Shown here one piece after another: positions 45,971 to 54,207 of a DNA stretch of 64,000 nucleotides. Each line of letters begins with the position of its first letter. The stretch's first letter is position 1. A program made the translations under genes and the position numbers. Origin of the DNA: an uncultured Algibacter sp. (GTDB lineage Bacteria; Bacteroidota; Bacteroidia; Flavobacteriales; Flavobacteriaceae); assembly GCF_947487575.1 (NCBI RefSeq), contig NZ_CANKXG010000003.1, positions 1 to 64,000 of the forward strand, written 5' to 3'. The notes below the pieces were generated by a model. The model saw nothing but the letters and a program-made list of their open reading frames with translations. It searched no databases and was not told where the DNA came from.

Positions 45971-47470
45971 TTAATTTACTGGTTTTGGTGACTGTACAAC
46001 TCCCTTACCTTTTTCAAATTCCCAATGGGGAACAGCAGGCTTTTTCTTATCAAATGTGTAGTTGTATTTTTTGAGATAATAATCTCTTGGTTTAAACTCA
46101 TCTTTTATTTGAGCTAATTTCTCATTCAATTTATTATCTAATTGTGTTTGAATTGTTTTGAATTCAGGTTTACCTAACAAGTTGTTCATTTGAAATGGGT
46201 CTGCAACATTATCAAAAAACATACTTGCCCCATCTGTTGTTCTTGCATAGGTATATTGTTTAGTTCTTATGGCCCTATATGGTAGATTATTATAACTTCC
46301 TGCAAAAGGTGCAACATTCATTACTAATGCTGCCCTATCTGAATTAGAATCAGGATTCTGTATTAGTGCTGTCAAATTTTCTCCTTCTATATCTTCTGGG
46401 ATTTCTATATTGGATAGTCCTAACAACGAAGGTAAAATATCTGGCGTGTTTATAGGCGCATTTACAACTGCACCTTTTTGTTTATCTATTCCCGGGTAAC
46501 TAATTAAAAACGGAACCCTAATAGATTCATTCCATGCCAGCTGTTTCTGGAAAGGTCTAACATCATGTGCTCCCATCATTTCACCATGGTCGGCCGAAAA
46601 TACAACGATAGTATTATTTAATAAGTCAAGCTCTTTCAATTTATCTAAAACGGTTCCAATGGCTTCATCGGTTGCGGTTGCATGTGCATAGTATCCTTGT
46701 AATTCTTCACGACTTCTATCTTTAAACTTCTCAGCAACATTTGGGTTTAAGGTTAAAGATTCTGGTGGGTACATATCCTTATACTTCTTAGGCGCATTAT
46801 GATGTGGAAAATGCGGTGTTGCAATTGAAATGAATGCTAAAAACGGTTTGTCGTCCTTGGCATTTTCAGCTATATAATTATTGGCATCTTTAACAATTGC
46901 AAATGGCGAATACTCATTCCAGTATTTTATCTCAGGATCCTCATTATAATAATACGGCATTTTGGTGTAATTATGTGAGCACTCTAGAGCCTTCCAATAG
47001 TCAAAACCTTGGCGTCTTTCTTTTGGAGTGTAGTTTAACCGTCCATGACCATCTAAATGCCATTTACCCCAATAAGCTGTATTATAGCCCGCTTCTTTAT
47101 ATATTTCTGCCATACACAATTCTTCCGAAGGCAAATACACATCGTTTACAATCATTCCTGTAGTTGTTGGAAACTTACCTGTTAACAACGCTGCTCTATG
47201 TGGTGTACAAACTGGTGTTACAGATACTGCATTTGTAAAATTGACAGCTTCTTTTGCAAACGCATCTAAATTAGGTGTTTTTACATCAGGATTTCCTGCA
47301 TATCCCAATGCAGAACCTCTCCATTGATCGGTTAAAATGTATACAATGTTTGGCTTTTTAGATACTTCTTTAGAACTTTCTGATACTGACTCAGATTTTG
47401 TTTCTTTTTTACAACTTGATAAAGTAACTACGGTTAGTAATAGAGTTATCGAAAATAATTTAATTTTCAT
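45971..47470 (-). CDS. S1 sulfatase lipoprotein (CTPHR)
   Basis: S1 sulfatase of 499 residues from the ATG at 47470. That start gives a standard lipoprotein signal (MKIKLFSITLLLTVVTLSSC); longer readings add 62 residues and run into the upstream gene. Seen: YILTDQWRGSALGYAG with the Asp-Gln variant of the metal motif, Cys88-TPHRAALLTG, WGKWHLDGHG, IATPHFPHHNAP and FSADHGEMMGAHD. The His in CTPHR is less usual than Ser but leaves the Arg in place. It is 25 nt downstream of the GH43 gene in the GH78-led unit. The specific sulfate position is unknown. Confidence 0.85.
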   Translation of the reverse strand: MKIKLFSITLLLTVVTLSSCKKETKSESVSESSKEVSKKPNIVYILTDQWRGSALGYAGNPDVKTPNLDAFAKEAVNFTNAVSVTPVCTPHRAALLTGKFPTTTGMIVNDVYLPSEELCMAEIYKEAGYNTAYWGKWHLDGHGRLNYTPKERRQGFDYWKALECSHNYTKMPYYYNEDPEIKYWNEYSPFAIVKDANNYIAENAKDDKPFLAFISIATPHFPHHNAPKKYKDMYPPESLTLNPNVAEKFKDRSREELQGYYAHATATDEAIGTVLDKLKELDLLNNTIVVFSADHGEMMGAHDVRPFQKQLAWNESIRVPFLISYPGIDKQKGAVVNAPINTPDILPSLLGLSNIEIPEDIEGENLTALIQNPDSNSDRAALVMNVAPFAGSYNNLPYRAIRTKQYTYARTTDGASMFFDNVADPFQMNNLLGKPEFKTIQTQLDNKLNEKLAQIKDEFKPRDYYLKKYNYTFDKKKPAVPHWEFEKGKGVVQSPKPVN

Positions 47471-47495
47471 TTTTTGAATAATTGTTGGGTTGGTT

Positions 47496-48461
47496 TTATT
47501 TAATTTTTTGAACTCCTTCTTTGGTTGCGTTAATTTCTTGTATCGTTCCGTCTTCATTATAATATAAATATTCAATACACGTGTTTCTTCTAAATTTTGA
47601 ACCACCATTCCAACCTTGCCAGTGGTAAAAGAAATAATGTTGTCCTTTATACTCAACTATAGAATGATGATCTTGTCTTTGCTTTGGATTGATGGCTCCT
47701 TTGTATTCAAATGGTCCGTAAGGACTATCTCCCATAGCATAAAAACCACCTAAACCTGCATTATAAGAATAGTAATACTTTCCGTTGTATTTGTGCATAT
47801 AACTGGCTTCAAAGAAATTTTCAGCTCCATACGCTATACTTCTAGGAGTTTCAGCCAATTCCAAAAGGTTATCTTTTAACAAAGCCATTTTCGGCTCTCT
47901 AACACCCCAGTACAAATACGTTTTCCCATCATCATCAGTAAAAACACAAGGATCTAACCATTGTCCTTCAACACCTTTTATCCAACCGATGTCTTTAAAT
48001 GGTCCTTGAGGTACATCACTAACTGCTACACCACAACGCATGTCGTCTTTTGAACCTTTTACAGAATGCGGATAAAGTAAATAGTACTTGTTATTTTTAT
48101 AAATGGCAGTTGGCGCCCACATCCACCCTTTTGCTCCCCAGGGAATATCTCTAGAATGTAATACTTCACCATGGTCTGTCCAATTTACCATATCTGTTGA
48201 TGAAAAGGCATGATATCCATCCATGGAATCATAGAATGTAGCATCTTCCATATCCTGAGAAGTGTACATCCATACTTTTCCGTCTTCCCAAACATGGGCA
48301 GACGGATCTGCAGTACGCATATGACGAATTACAGGATTGTTCTCCTGTTTTTCTATTGATACTTCAATTTTTTCAACCTGTTTCTCTTTTGTTTGGTTTT
48401 TCTGATTTTTACAACTTACCAAAGCAATCACAAAAAAAAGAAGTGAAATTTTAAATTTCAT
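47496..48461 (-). CDS. GH43 glycosidase lipoprotein, probable beta-xylosidase
   Basis: Five-bladed propeller of GH43, 321 residues from the ATG at 48461 (a TTG one codon earlier is not preferred). Likely catalytic residues: base Asp52 (RTADPSAHV), pKa-modulating Asp170 (QWLDPCVF) and acid Glu218 (NFFEASYMHK). WGAKGWMWAPTAIY and YHWQGWNGG are aromatic subsite segments typical of the family. Signal peptide ends in lipobox LVSC (Cys17). Ulvan contains xylose in place of some uronate, so a beta-xylosidase would be needed; an arabinosidase is the alternative. It starts 4 nt after the GH78 stop, tightly coupled. Confidence 0.85.
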   Translation of the reverse strand: MKFKISLLFFVIALVSCKNQKNQTKEKQVEKIEVSIEKQENNPVIRHMRTADPSAHVWEDGKVWMYTSQDMEDATFYDSMDGYHAFSSTDMVNWTDHGEVLHSRDIPWGAKGWMWAPTAIYKNNKYYLLYPHSVKGSKDDMRCGVAVSDVPQGPFKDIGWIKGVEGQWLDPCVFTDDDGKTYLYWGVREPKMALLKDNLLELAETPRSIAYGAENFFEASYMHKYNGKYYYSYNAGLGGFYAMGDSPYGPFEYKGAINPKQRQDHHSIVEYKGQHYFFYHWQGWNGGSKFRRNTCIEYLYYNEDGTIQEINATKEGVQKIK

Positions 48462-48465
48462 CAAA

Positions 48466-51237
48466 TTAAAGTTGAGACGTGAATTTATAATCTCCAGGTT
48501 GAACTAACAATTCAAAACCAGATACTGTATTATCAATTAATTTTACACGATTATCGCCTTTAAATGTTTTACCGTTTAATATCAATTCTTTTTCTGTATT
48601 AGCAGGAATAGTAATTTTTGCCGTTGTATTTGGAGGAACTACTACATGTAATTCAAATTTACTTCCTTTTATTTCCCAAGAAGAAACTACTTTTCCGTAA
48701 GGTGTATTTAAACTAGCTGCCGCAGATGTTAATGGTTCTTTTGGCACAGGCGCTATTCTAATGGTTTTATAACCAGCTTCCAAAGGTGCTATTCCTGCAA
48801 TACGCTCATACATCCATTCTCCTATAGCACCGTAAGCATAGTGGTTTAAGCTATTCATTTTCATTGGATTGAAACCATCTTTTTTACTATAACTATTCCA
48901 ACGTTCCCAAATAGTGGTTGCGCCTTGATTTATAGAATAGAACCAAGAAGGATACGTTTCATTGAACAAAATCTTATACATCAAATCTATTTCTCCTGTT
49001 GCATCTAAAACTTCAGATAATAATGGTGTTCCTAAAAATCCTGTTCTTAAATGATTATCGGCTTCTGCTATTTTTCTTAATAAATGTTTTTTAGCATTTG
49101 CATTATTATCCTCAGATAGTAAATCAAAGGCTAAAGCCAATAAATAAGAGGTTTGTGTTTCTGCAACACCTTTTACTTTTCCGTTTTCAAAAAACTTATT
49201 TTCAAAAGCATTTGCAACCGTTTTGTAAATCGCATTGTATTTTTCAAACGCTTCGGTTTTACCTAAAGCTTTTGCTGTTTTTGCTGTTAAGTTTGCCGAA
49301 TGTGCAAAAAACGCAGTTCCTATTAAGGAATGTGAAGTATCACCTTTAGGGCTATCATTTTCTGGAAGCGGCTGTAACCAGTCTGCAAAAAAGCCCATAG
49401 AAGAGATGTAATTTTTAGTAACACTTTCATGGTATTTTACCCAACCTTTCATGGTTTCAAAATTCTCTTCGAGGATTTTTTTATCTCCTGTTCTTAAGTA
49501 AATCTTCCAAGGAATAATGGTACATGCATCTCCCCAACCTGCACTTACTTTATTATTAAATAACACATCTGGTACGACCCATGGCACAGCTCCATTATCA
49601 GATTGCGACTCGCCAACACTTTGCATCCAGCTTGCCCAAAATTTATATACATCGGCATTAAACATAGATGCTGGGGCAAATACTTGTGCATCGGCTGTCC
49701 ATCCCATACGTTCGTCACGTTGTGGACAATCGGTTGGAATATCAAAAAAGTTTCCTCTTAATCCCCAAACGATATTGCTTTGTAGTTGATTTAACTTCTC
49801 GTGAGACGATGTAAATGTTCCGTTTTCTTCAAAATCTGAATATTGCACTAATCCTGTTACCCAATCTTTTGATGGGGTTTTTGAAGTGTCATATCCACTT
49901 AATTCTACATACTGAAATCCGTGAAATGTAAATTTTGGCATCCATTCTATAACACCATCTTTTGAAGCTGTATAGTAATTCGTTGACTGCGCACTTCTAT
50001 AATTTTGGGTATAAAATGTACCATCTGGAGATAACTTTTCTGCAAATCGAATTTTTAGCGTTTGCCCTTTTTTCATAGGTACTTTAAGTAACGGCACACC
50101 TACCATATTTTGTTGAAAATCAAAAACAGCTACTCCCCCTTTTTCTACAACTTCTTGTGTTGCTAATTCAATTTTAGTTTTAACAGTGGTATGTCTTTTT
50201 GGCTCTAAACGGATGTCATTCGTTACAGGAAACATATTTACAGACTCCCATGTTTTATCATTAAAATTATTTGTAGTCCAATTTGGCATTTCTAAATTGG
50301 CATCATAGGTTTCTCCATCGTAAATTTCTGATATTCTAGTTGGTCCGTTTGTTGTACCTTTCCAAGTATCATCAGATAAAATCATTTCTTTAGAACCATC
50401 TTTCATCGTTAATTCTAATTGAAATATCATTTTAGGCGTTTCTGTATCAACCCACAACTCTTTTTTCCAACCTAAACGTCCTGAATGCCATCCTGCAGCA
50501 AGCTCAACACCTATGGTATTTTGTCCAGATTCTATTAAATCGGTAACATCGTAAGTGATTGTTTCAATACGTTCTTTATAAGGCGTATATCCAGGAGGCA
50601 TTACATCATCACTGACATCTTCTCCATTTATAGATACATCAAATACTCCTTTTGCTGTAATGTATAATCTTGCTGATGCTACATCATTAGACAATTCGAA
50701 ACCTTTTCTTAAATATTGTGGTCTGTGAATGATATTTTCTTGACTTCCTAAAAGCTTTTCCTTTTTGGTATCTAAGCCAATCCATTTTGCTTTCCAATCG
50801 TTATTGCTTAACAAACCCAACTCAAAATGACTAATTTCACTCCATTTTGAAGCTTCGTTATCTTGGTTCCAGTATTTTACTTGCCAATATACTTTTTGAC
50901 GTGATTGTAAAGCTGCTCCATCATATTTTACCCAAGTAGATTGAGCTGTTTGTTGCTTTTCTGAGTTCCACAAATCTGCATTGTCAGGTAACAAATCTGG
51001 GGTACTAGCCACTACTATTTGATATGCTGATTGACTTAAAACGCCTTCTAAAACTGGCAATTGCCATGAAAAACTAGGTGTTTTATCATAAAACCCTAAC
51101 GGATTTTCAAACCCTTCTGAAATGGTTAATTTTTGAGCTTCTGCTATAGTTACCTGTTCTTTACATGCCGTAAAGCTCAAAAACACACAAGCAAACAAAG
51201 CACATCCAAAATATTTTAAGTTCATTTTTTTTAACAT
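48466..51237 (-). CDS. GH78 alpha-L-rhamnosidase lipoprotein (copy A)
   Basis: Modular GH78 of 923 residues. An N-terminal FN3-like Bac_rhamnosid_N module (about 40-145: AYQIVVAS, VYWQVKYWNQ) is followed by jelly-roll modules (RLYITAKGVFDVSINGEDVSD). The alpha/alpha barrel starts near 470 with the hallmark DCPQRDERMGWTADAQ. GATTIWERWNSY carries the distal catalytic Glu near 790. The C-terminal beta module ends the chain. The signal peptide ends at lipobox FTAC; an in-frame ATG at 51225 is an equally good start. It removes terminal alpha-L-rhamnose. It starts 3 nt after the stop of copy B, to which it is collinear, so the pair is a tandem duplication. Confidence 0.9.
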   Translation of the reverse strand: MLKKMNLKYFGCALFACVFLSFTACKEQVTIAEAQKLTISEGFENPLGFYDKTPSFSWQLPVLEGVLSQSAYQIVVASTPDLLPDNADLWNSEKQQTAQSTWVKYDGAALQSRQKVYWQVKYWNQDNEASKWSEISHFELGLLSNNDWKAKWIGLDTKKEKLLGSQENIIHRPQYLRKGFELSNDVASARLYITAKGVFDVSINGEDVSDDVMPPGYTPYKERIETITYDVTDLIESGQNTIGVELAAGWHSGRLGWKKELWVDTETPKMIFQLELTMKDGSKEMILSDDTWKGTTNGPTRISEIYDGETYDANLEMPNWTTNNFNDKTWESVNMFPVTNDIRLEPKRHTTVKTKIELATQEVVEKGGVAVFDFQQNMVGVPLLKVPMKKGQTLKIRFAEKLSPDGTFYTQNYRSAQSTNYYTASKDGVIEWMPKFTFHGFQYVELSGYDTSKTPSKDWVTGLVQYSDFEENGTFTSSHEKLNQLQSNIVWGLRGNFFDIPTDCPQRDERMGWTADAQVFAPASMFNADVYKFWASWMQSVGESQSDNGAVPWVVPDVLFNNKVSAGWGDACTIIPWKIYLRTGDKKILEENFETMKGWVKYHESVTKNYISSMGFFADWLQPLPENDSPKGDTSHSLIGTAFFAHSANLTAKTAKALGKTEAFEKYNAIYKTVANAFENKFFENGKVKGVAETQTSYLLALAFDLLSEDNNANAKKHLLRKIAEADNHLRTGFLGTPLLSEVLDATGEIDLMYKILFNETYPSWFYSINQGATTIWERWNSYSKKDGFNPMKMNSLNHYAYGAIGEWMYERIAGIAPLEAGYKTIRIAPVPKEPLTSAAASLNTPYGKVVSSWEIKGSKFELHVVVPPNTTAKITIPANTEKELILNGKTFKGDNRVKLIDNTVSGFELLVQPGDYKFTSQL

Positions 51238-51240
51238 GAT

Positions 51241-54042
51241 TTAAAGTTTAGTTTGAAAGTTATAAGTTCCTGGTTCTGCTAAAATTATTACTGAATTATC
51301 ATCAGAACTCATTAATTTTAAATTTGAATTCTTTGTAAAAATACTTCCATTTTCTAATAAATTATCTTTATTTCCATAAGGAATATGCACTTCTGCAGAT
51401 GTGCCAGGTGGAATAACAACATCAAGTTTAAAAGAATCATTCTCAATTTTCCAAGATGATGACGCTTTTCCATAAGGTGTTTTTACACTTGCTGAAGCTG
51501 ACGTTAAAAACTCGGTATTTGGTAAAGGTGCAATTCTAATTTTCTGATATCCTGGTGCTAACGATGCTAAACCTGCGATACGCTCGTACATCCATTGCCC
51601 AATAGCTCCGTATGCATAATGATTTAGACTATTCATACTTTGTGAATTGTAACCACCTTCTTTACTAAAGCTATTCCAACGTTCCCACATCGTCGTTGCC
51701 CCTTGGTTTATAGAGTAAAACCAAGATGGATAGGTTTCTTTAAACAAAATTTTATACATCAAATCGATTTCTCCCATATCATCTAAAACCTTTGGTAGAA
51801 TTGGTGTTCCTAAAAATCCTGTTCCTAAATGATAATCGGCATTCTTAATTTCTTCAAGCAAGTGATTTTGTGCTTTTAGTTTGGTTTCTGGTTGAAATAA
51901 TTCTAAATATATACCTAGTAAATAACTTGTTTGCGTTTGTCTTTCTTGTTTAAACTTTCCGTTTTCATCAAAAAATTCATTTTCAAAAGCATTGGCAACA
52001 GCTTTGTATAAAGCTGCATATTTTTTTGCATCATCCGTTTTACCTAAAACACCAGCAATTTTAGATATTAAATGTGCGGAATGCGCAAAATAAGCGGTAT
52101 TAATCAATTCCTTTGGTGTATCTCCTCTATTTCCCTTTTTTAAACTTTTAGAAGGATATGGCTGCAACCAATCTCCAAAAGAATGCATTATCGGGATATA
52201 AGGTTTTTTTCTAACTTTAGATTGGTAGTATCCAACCCATTTTTTTGCAGATTCATAACTATCTTCAAGTACAGTAACATCTCCTGTTATGTTATAAATA
52301 TCCCAAGGAACAATAACGCAGGCATCGCCCCAACCAGAACCACCGTTTTTGTTTTGCAGCACATCGGGCACTATAAAAGGTACTAAACCATTTTTGTGTT
52401 CAGACTGATTTTCTCTTAAACTTTGCAACCAAGCCGTCCAAAAAGCGTGAGTACTATAATTGAACAATGCTGTTGGTGCAATTACTTGTGCATCTCCTGT
52501 CCAACCCAAGCGTTCGTCACGTTGCGGACAGTCTGTAGGCACATCAAAAAAGTTATCTCGTAACCCCCAAGTAATATTACTTTGTAATTGATTTAACTTA
52601 TCGTGAGATGATGTAAACGTTCCGTTTTTCTCAAAATTGGAATGTTGTACTATACCTTGCACCCAAGAAGCGTTTGGTTTCGCATTTTTATCGTAACCAC
52701 TCAATTCTAAAAATTGAAATCCGTGAAACGTAAATTTTGGAACATATTCTACAATACCATCTTTAGCTGCTACGTAATAATCTGTTGACTTTGCAGAACG
52801 GTAGTTTTTAGTATAAAAGGTATTGTCTTTCAGTAACATTTCAGAAAAACGTATTTTTAAAGTATCGCCTTTTTTCATGGGTACTTTTACTCTTGGCACA
52901 CCTACCATATTTTGTTTCATATTAAAAACCGATGTATTTTCTTTAACCGAAATAATTTCTACATCGTTTAAAACGATTTGATTTTTTACGGTGTGATGTC
53001 TTTTGGGAGCTAATTTAACATCCTTAGCAATTGCCTCAACTTCAACCGATTTCCAGTTAGAGTCGTCAAAAGCAACAGTGTTCCAATTTGGTATTTCAAA
53101 ATTTGCATCATATACTTCGCCATCGTAAACACTTGCTAAACGTATTGGTCCGTTGGTTGTTCCTTTCCAAGATTCATCAGAAACAATGGTTTGTTTCGAA
53201 CCATCTTTCAGCACAACTTCTAACTGACATAGAATTTTTGGTGATGCAAAATTTTCATATAACGCTCTACCTCTACTAATTCTTCCTGAATGCCATCCTG
53301 AAGCTAACTCAACCGCTAAAGCGTTTTTACCTGCTTGTAAAAGTTCAGTAACATCATAAGTCAATGTTTCTATACGATGATTATATGGTGTCCAACCTGG
53401 AGTCATAACATCGTCACTAACATCTTTTCCATTTAAATGCACATCAAAAACACCTTTTGCTGTAATATACATTCTTGCTGAAACAACATCAGAAGCTAAC
53501 TCAAAACCTTTTCTTAAATATTGTGGCCTGTGCATTAAAAATTTACGAACACCTTTAATGCTATCTTTTGCAGTATCTAATCCTGTCCATTGGGCTTGCC
53601 AATCGGAATTATTTAATAGTCCCAGCTCAAAAGAATTGGTTTCGCTCCAATCTGAAGCCTTTTCATCTTGGTTCCAATACCTTACTTGCCAATATACTTT
53701 TTGTCTTGATTTTAATGCTTTTCCTTGATACTTTACAAAAGTAGATTGCGTACTTTTTTGCTTTTTAGAATCCCATAAATCAGCATTATCTGGTAATAGT
53801 TCTTTTGATGATGCTACAACTATTTGATAAGCAGATTGCGATTTAATTTGTTCTAAAACAGGTAGTTTCCATGAAAACGTTGGGTTTGCATTATAAAATC
53901 CTGTTGGGTTTTTAAAACCTTCTGAAAGTTTTAATTCTTGTGGTTTTTTTATTGCTTCCTCATTACAGGACACACAAACAAAAAATGTCACAATACAGCA
54001 ATAAAATAAAGTTAACCTTACTGTTTTTTTTGATAATTTCAT
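51241..54042 (-). CDS. GH78 alpha-L-rhamnosidase lipoprotein (copy B)
   Basis: Same modules as the adjacent copy A: FN3-like N-terminal (AYQIVVAS, VYWQVRYWNQ), jelly rolls (RMYITAKGVFDVHLNGKDVSD), barrel hallmark DCPQRDERLGWTGDAQ and GATTMWERWNSF with the distal Glu. Length 933 from the ATG at 54042, which I prefer to a GTG at 54051. The signal ends at lipobox CVSC. Copy B has small insertions (RKFLMHRP region; RKKPYIPIMHSF region) not in copy A, so subsites differ. It heads a unit with copy A, GH43 and sulfatases. Its promoter shows the shared ACAGGATA element 62-96 nt upstream. Confidence 0.9.
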   Translation of the reverse strand: MKLSKKTVRLTLFYCCIVTFFVCVSCNEEAIKKPQELKLSEGFKNPTGFYNANPTFSWKLPVLEQIKSQSAYQIVVASSKELLPDNADLWDSKKQKSTQSTFVKYQGKALKSRQKVYWQVRYWNQDEKASDWSETNSFELGLLNNSDWQAQWTGLDTAKDSIKGVRKFLMHRPQYLRKGFELASDVVSARMYITAKGVFDVHLNGKDVSDDVMTPGWTPYNHRIETLTYDVTELLQAGKNALAVELASGWHSGRISRGRALYENFASPKILCQLEVVLKDGSKQTIVSDESWKGTTNGPIRLASVYDGEVYDANFEIPNWNTVAFDDSNWKSVEVEAIAKDVKLAPKRHHTVKNQIVLNDVEIISVKENTSVFNMKQNMVGVPRVKVPMKKGDTLKIRFSEMLLKDNTFYTKNYRSAKSTDYYVAAKDGIVEYVPKFTFHGFQFLELSGYDKNAKPNASWVQGIVQHSNFEKNGTFTSSHDKLNQLQSNITWGLRDNFFDVPTDCPQRDERLGWTGDAQVIAPTALFNYSTHAFWTAWLQSLRENQSEHKNGLVPFIVPDVLQNKNGGSGWGDACVIVPWDIYNITGDVTVLEDSYESAKKWVGYYQSKVRKKPYIPIMHSFGDWLQPYPSKSLKKGNRGDTPKELINTAYFAHSAHLISKIAGVLGKTDDAKKYAALYKAVANAFENEFFDENGKFKQERQTQTSYLLGIYLELFQPETKLKAQNHLLEEIKNADYHLGTGFLGTPILPKVLDDMGEIDLMYKILFKETYPSWFYSINQGATTMWERWNSFSKEGGYNSQSMNSLNHYAYGAIGQWMYERIAGLASLAPGYQKIRIAPLPNTEFLTSASASVKTPYGKASSSWKIENDSFKLDVVIPPGTSAEVHIPYGNKDNLLENGSIFTKNSNLKLMSSDDNSVIILAEPGTYNFQTKL

Positions 54043-54103
54043 TTTAAACACACTAGATAATAGTCCTTTTCAGTTTTTAAATTTAGACAAAAAAACTGAT
54101 CAC

Positions 54104-54138
54104 CAAATTCCATTTTTTTTCATAAAAAACTATCCTGT
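54104..54138 (-). promoter_or_regulatory. Putative promoter with ACAGGATA element upstream of the GH78 pair
   Basis: Minus strand: ACAGGATA (54138 to 54131), embedded in AGTACAGGATA exactly as at rhaEW. Nineteen nt downstream is GGAATTTG (54111 to 54104), which keeps TTTG of the -7 box but not TA. The ATG is 62 nt further. Confidence 0.45.
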
Positions 54139-54184
54139 ACTGTCTCGAAATTCAAATATGAATCGCTTATCATCTGAATTTTAC

Positions 54185-54205
54185 AAGTAAAAATGTTTTT
54201 TACTT
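54185..54205 (-). terminator. AT-only hairpin after the PL24-like gene
   Basis: AAGTAAAAA (54185-54193) and TTTTTACTT (54197-54205) pair perfectly over 9 bp with a 3-nt loop, 3 nt after the stop of the lyase at 54208. It is placed as a terminator, but the stem is A/T-rich and no long T-run follows. Confidence 0.4.
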
Positions 54206-54207
54206 TT

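Noticed and set aside
47471-47656. 62-residue N-terminal extension of the CTPHR sulfatase
   Set aside because: It overlaps the GH43 gene and hides a standard lipoprotein signal that begins at 47470.
54121-54140. CRISPR or mobile-element explanation for the recurring TATCCTGT segments
   Set aside because: Copies are far apart, short, always at the same distance from a -7 box, and no transposase or repeat-spacer array is present.
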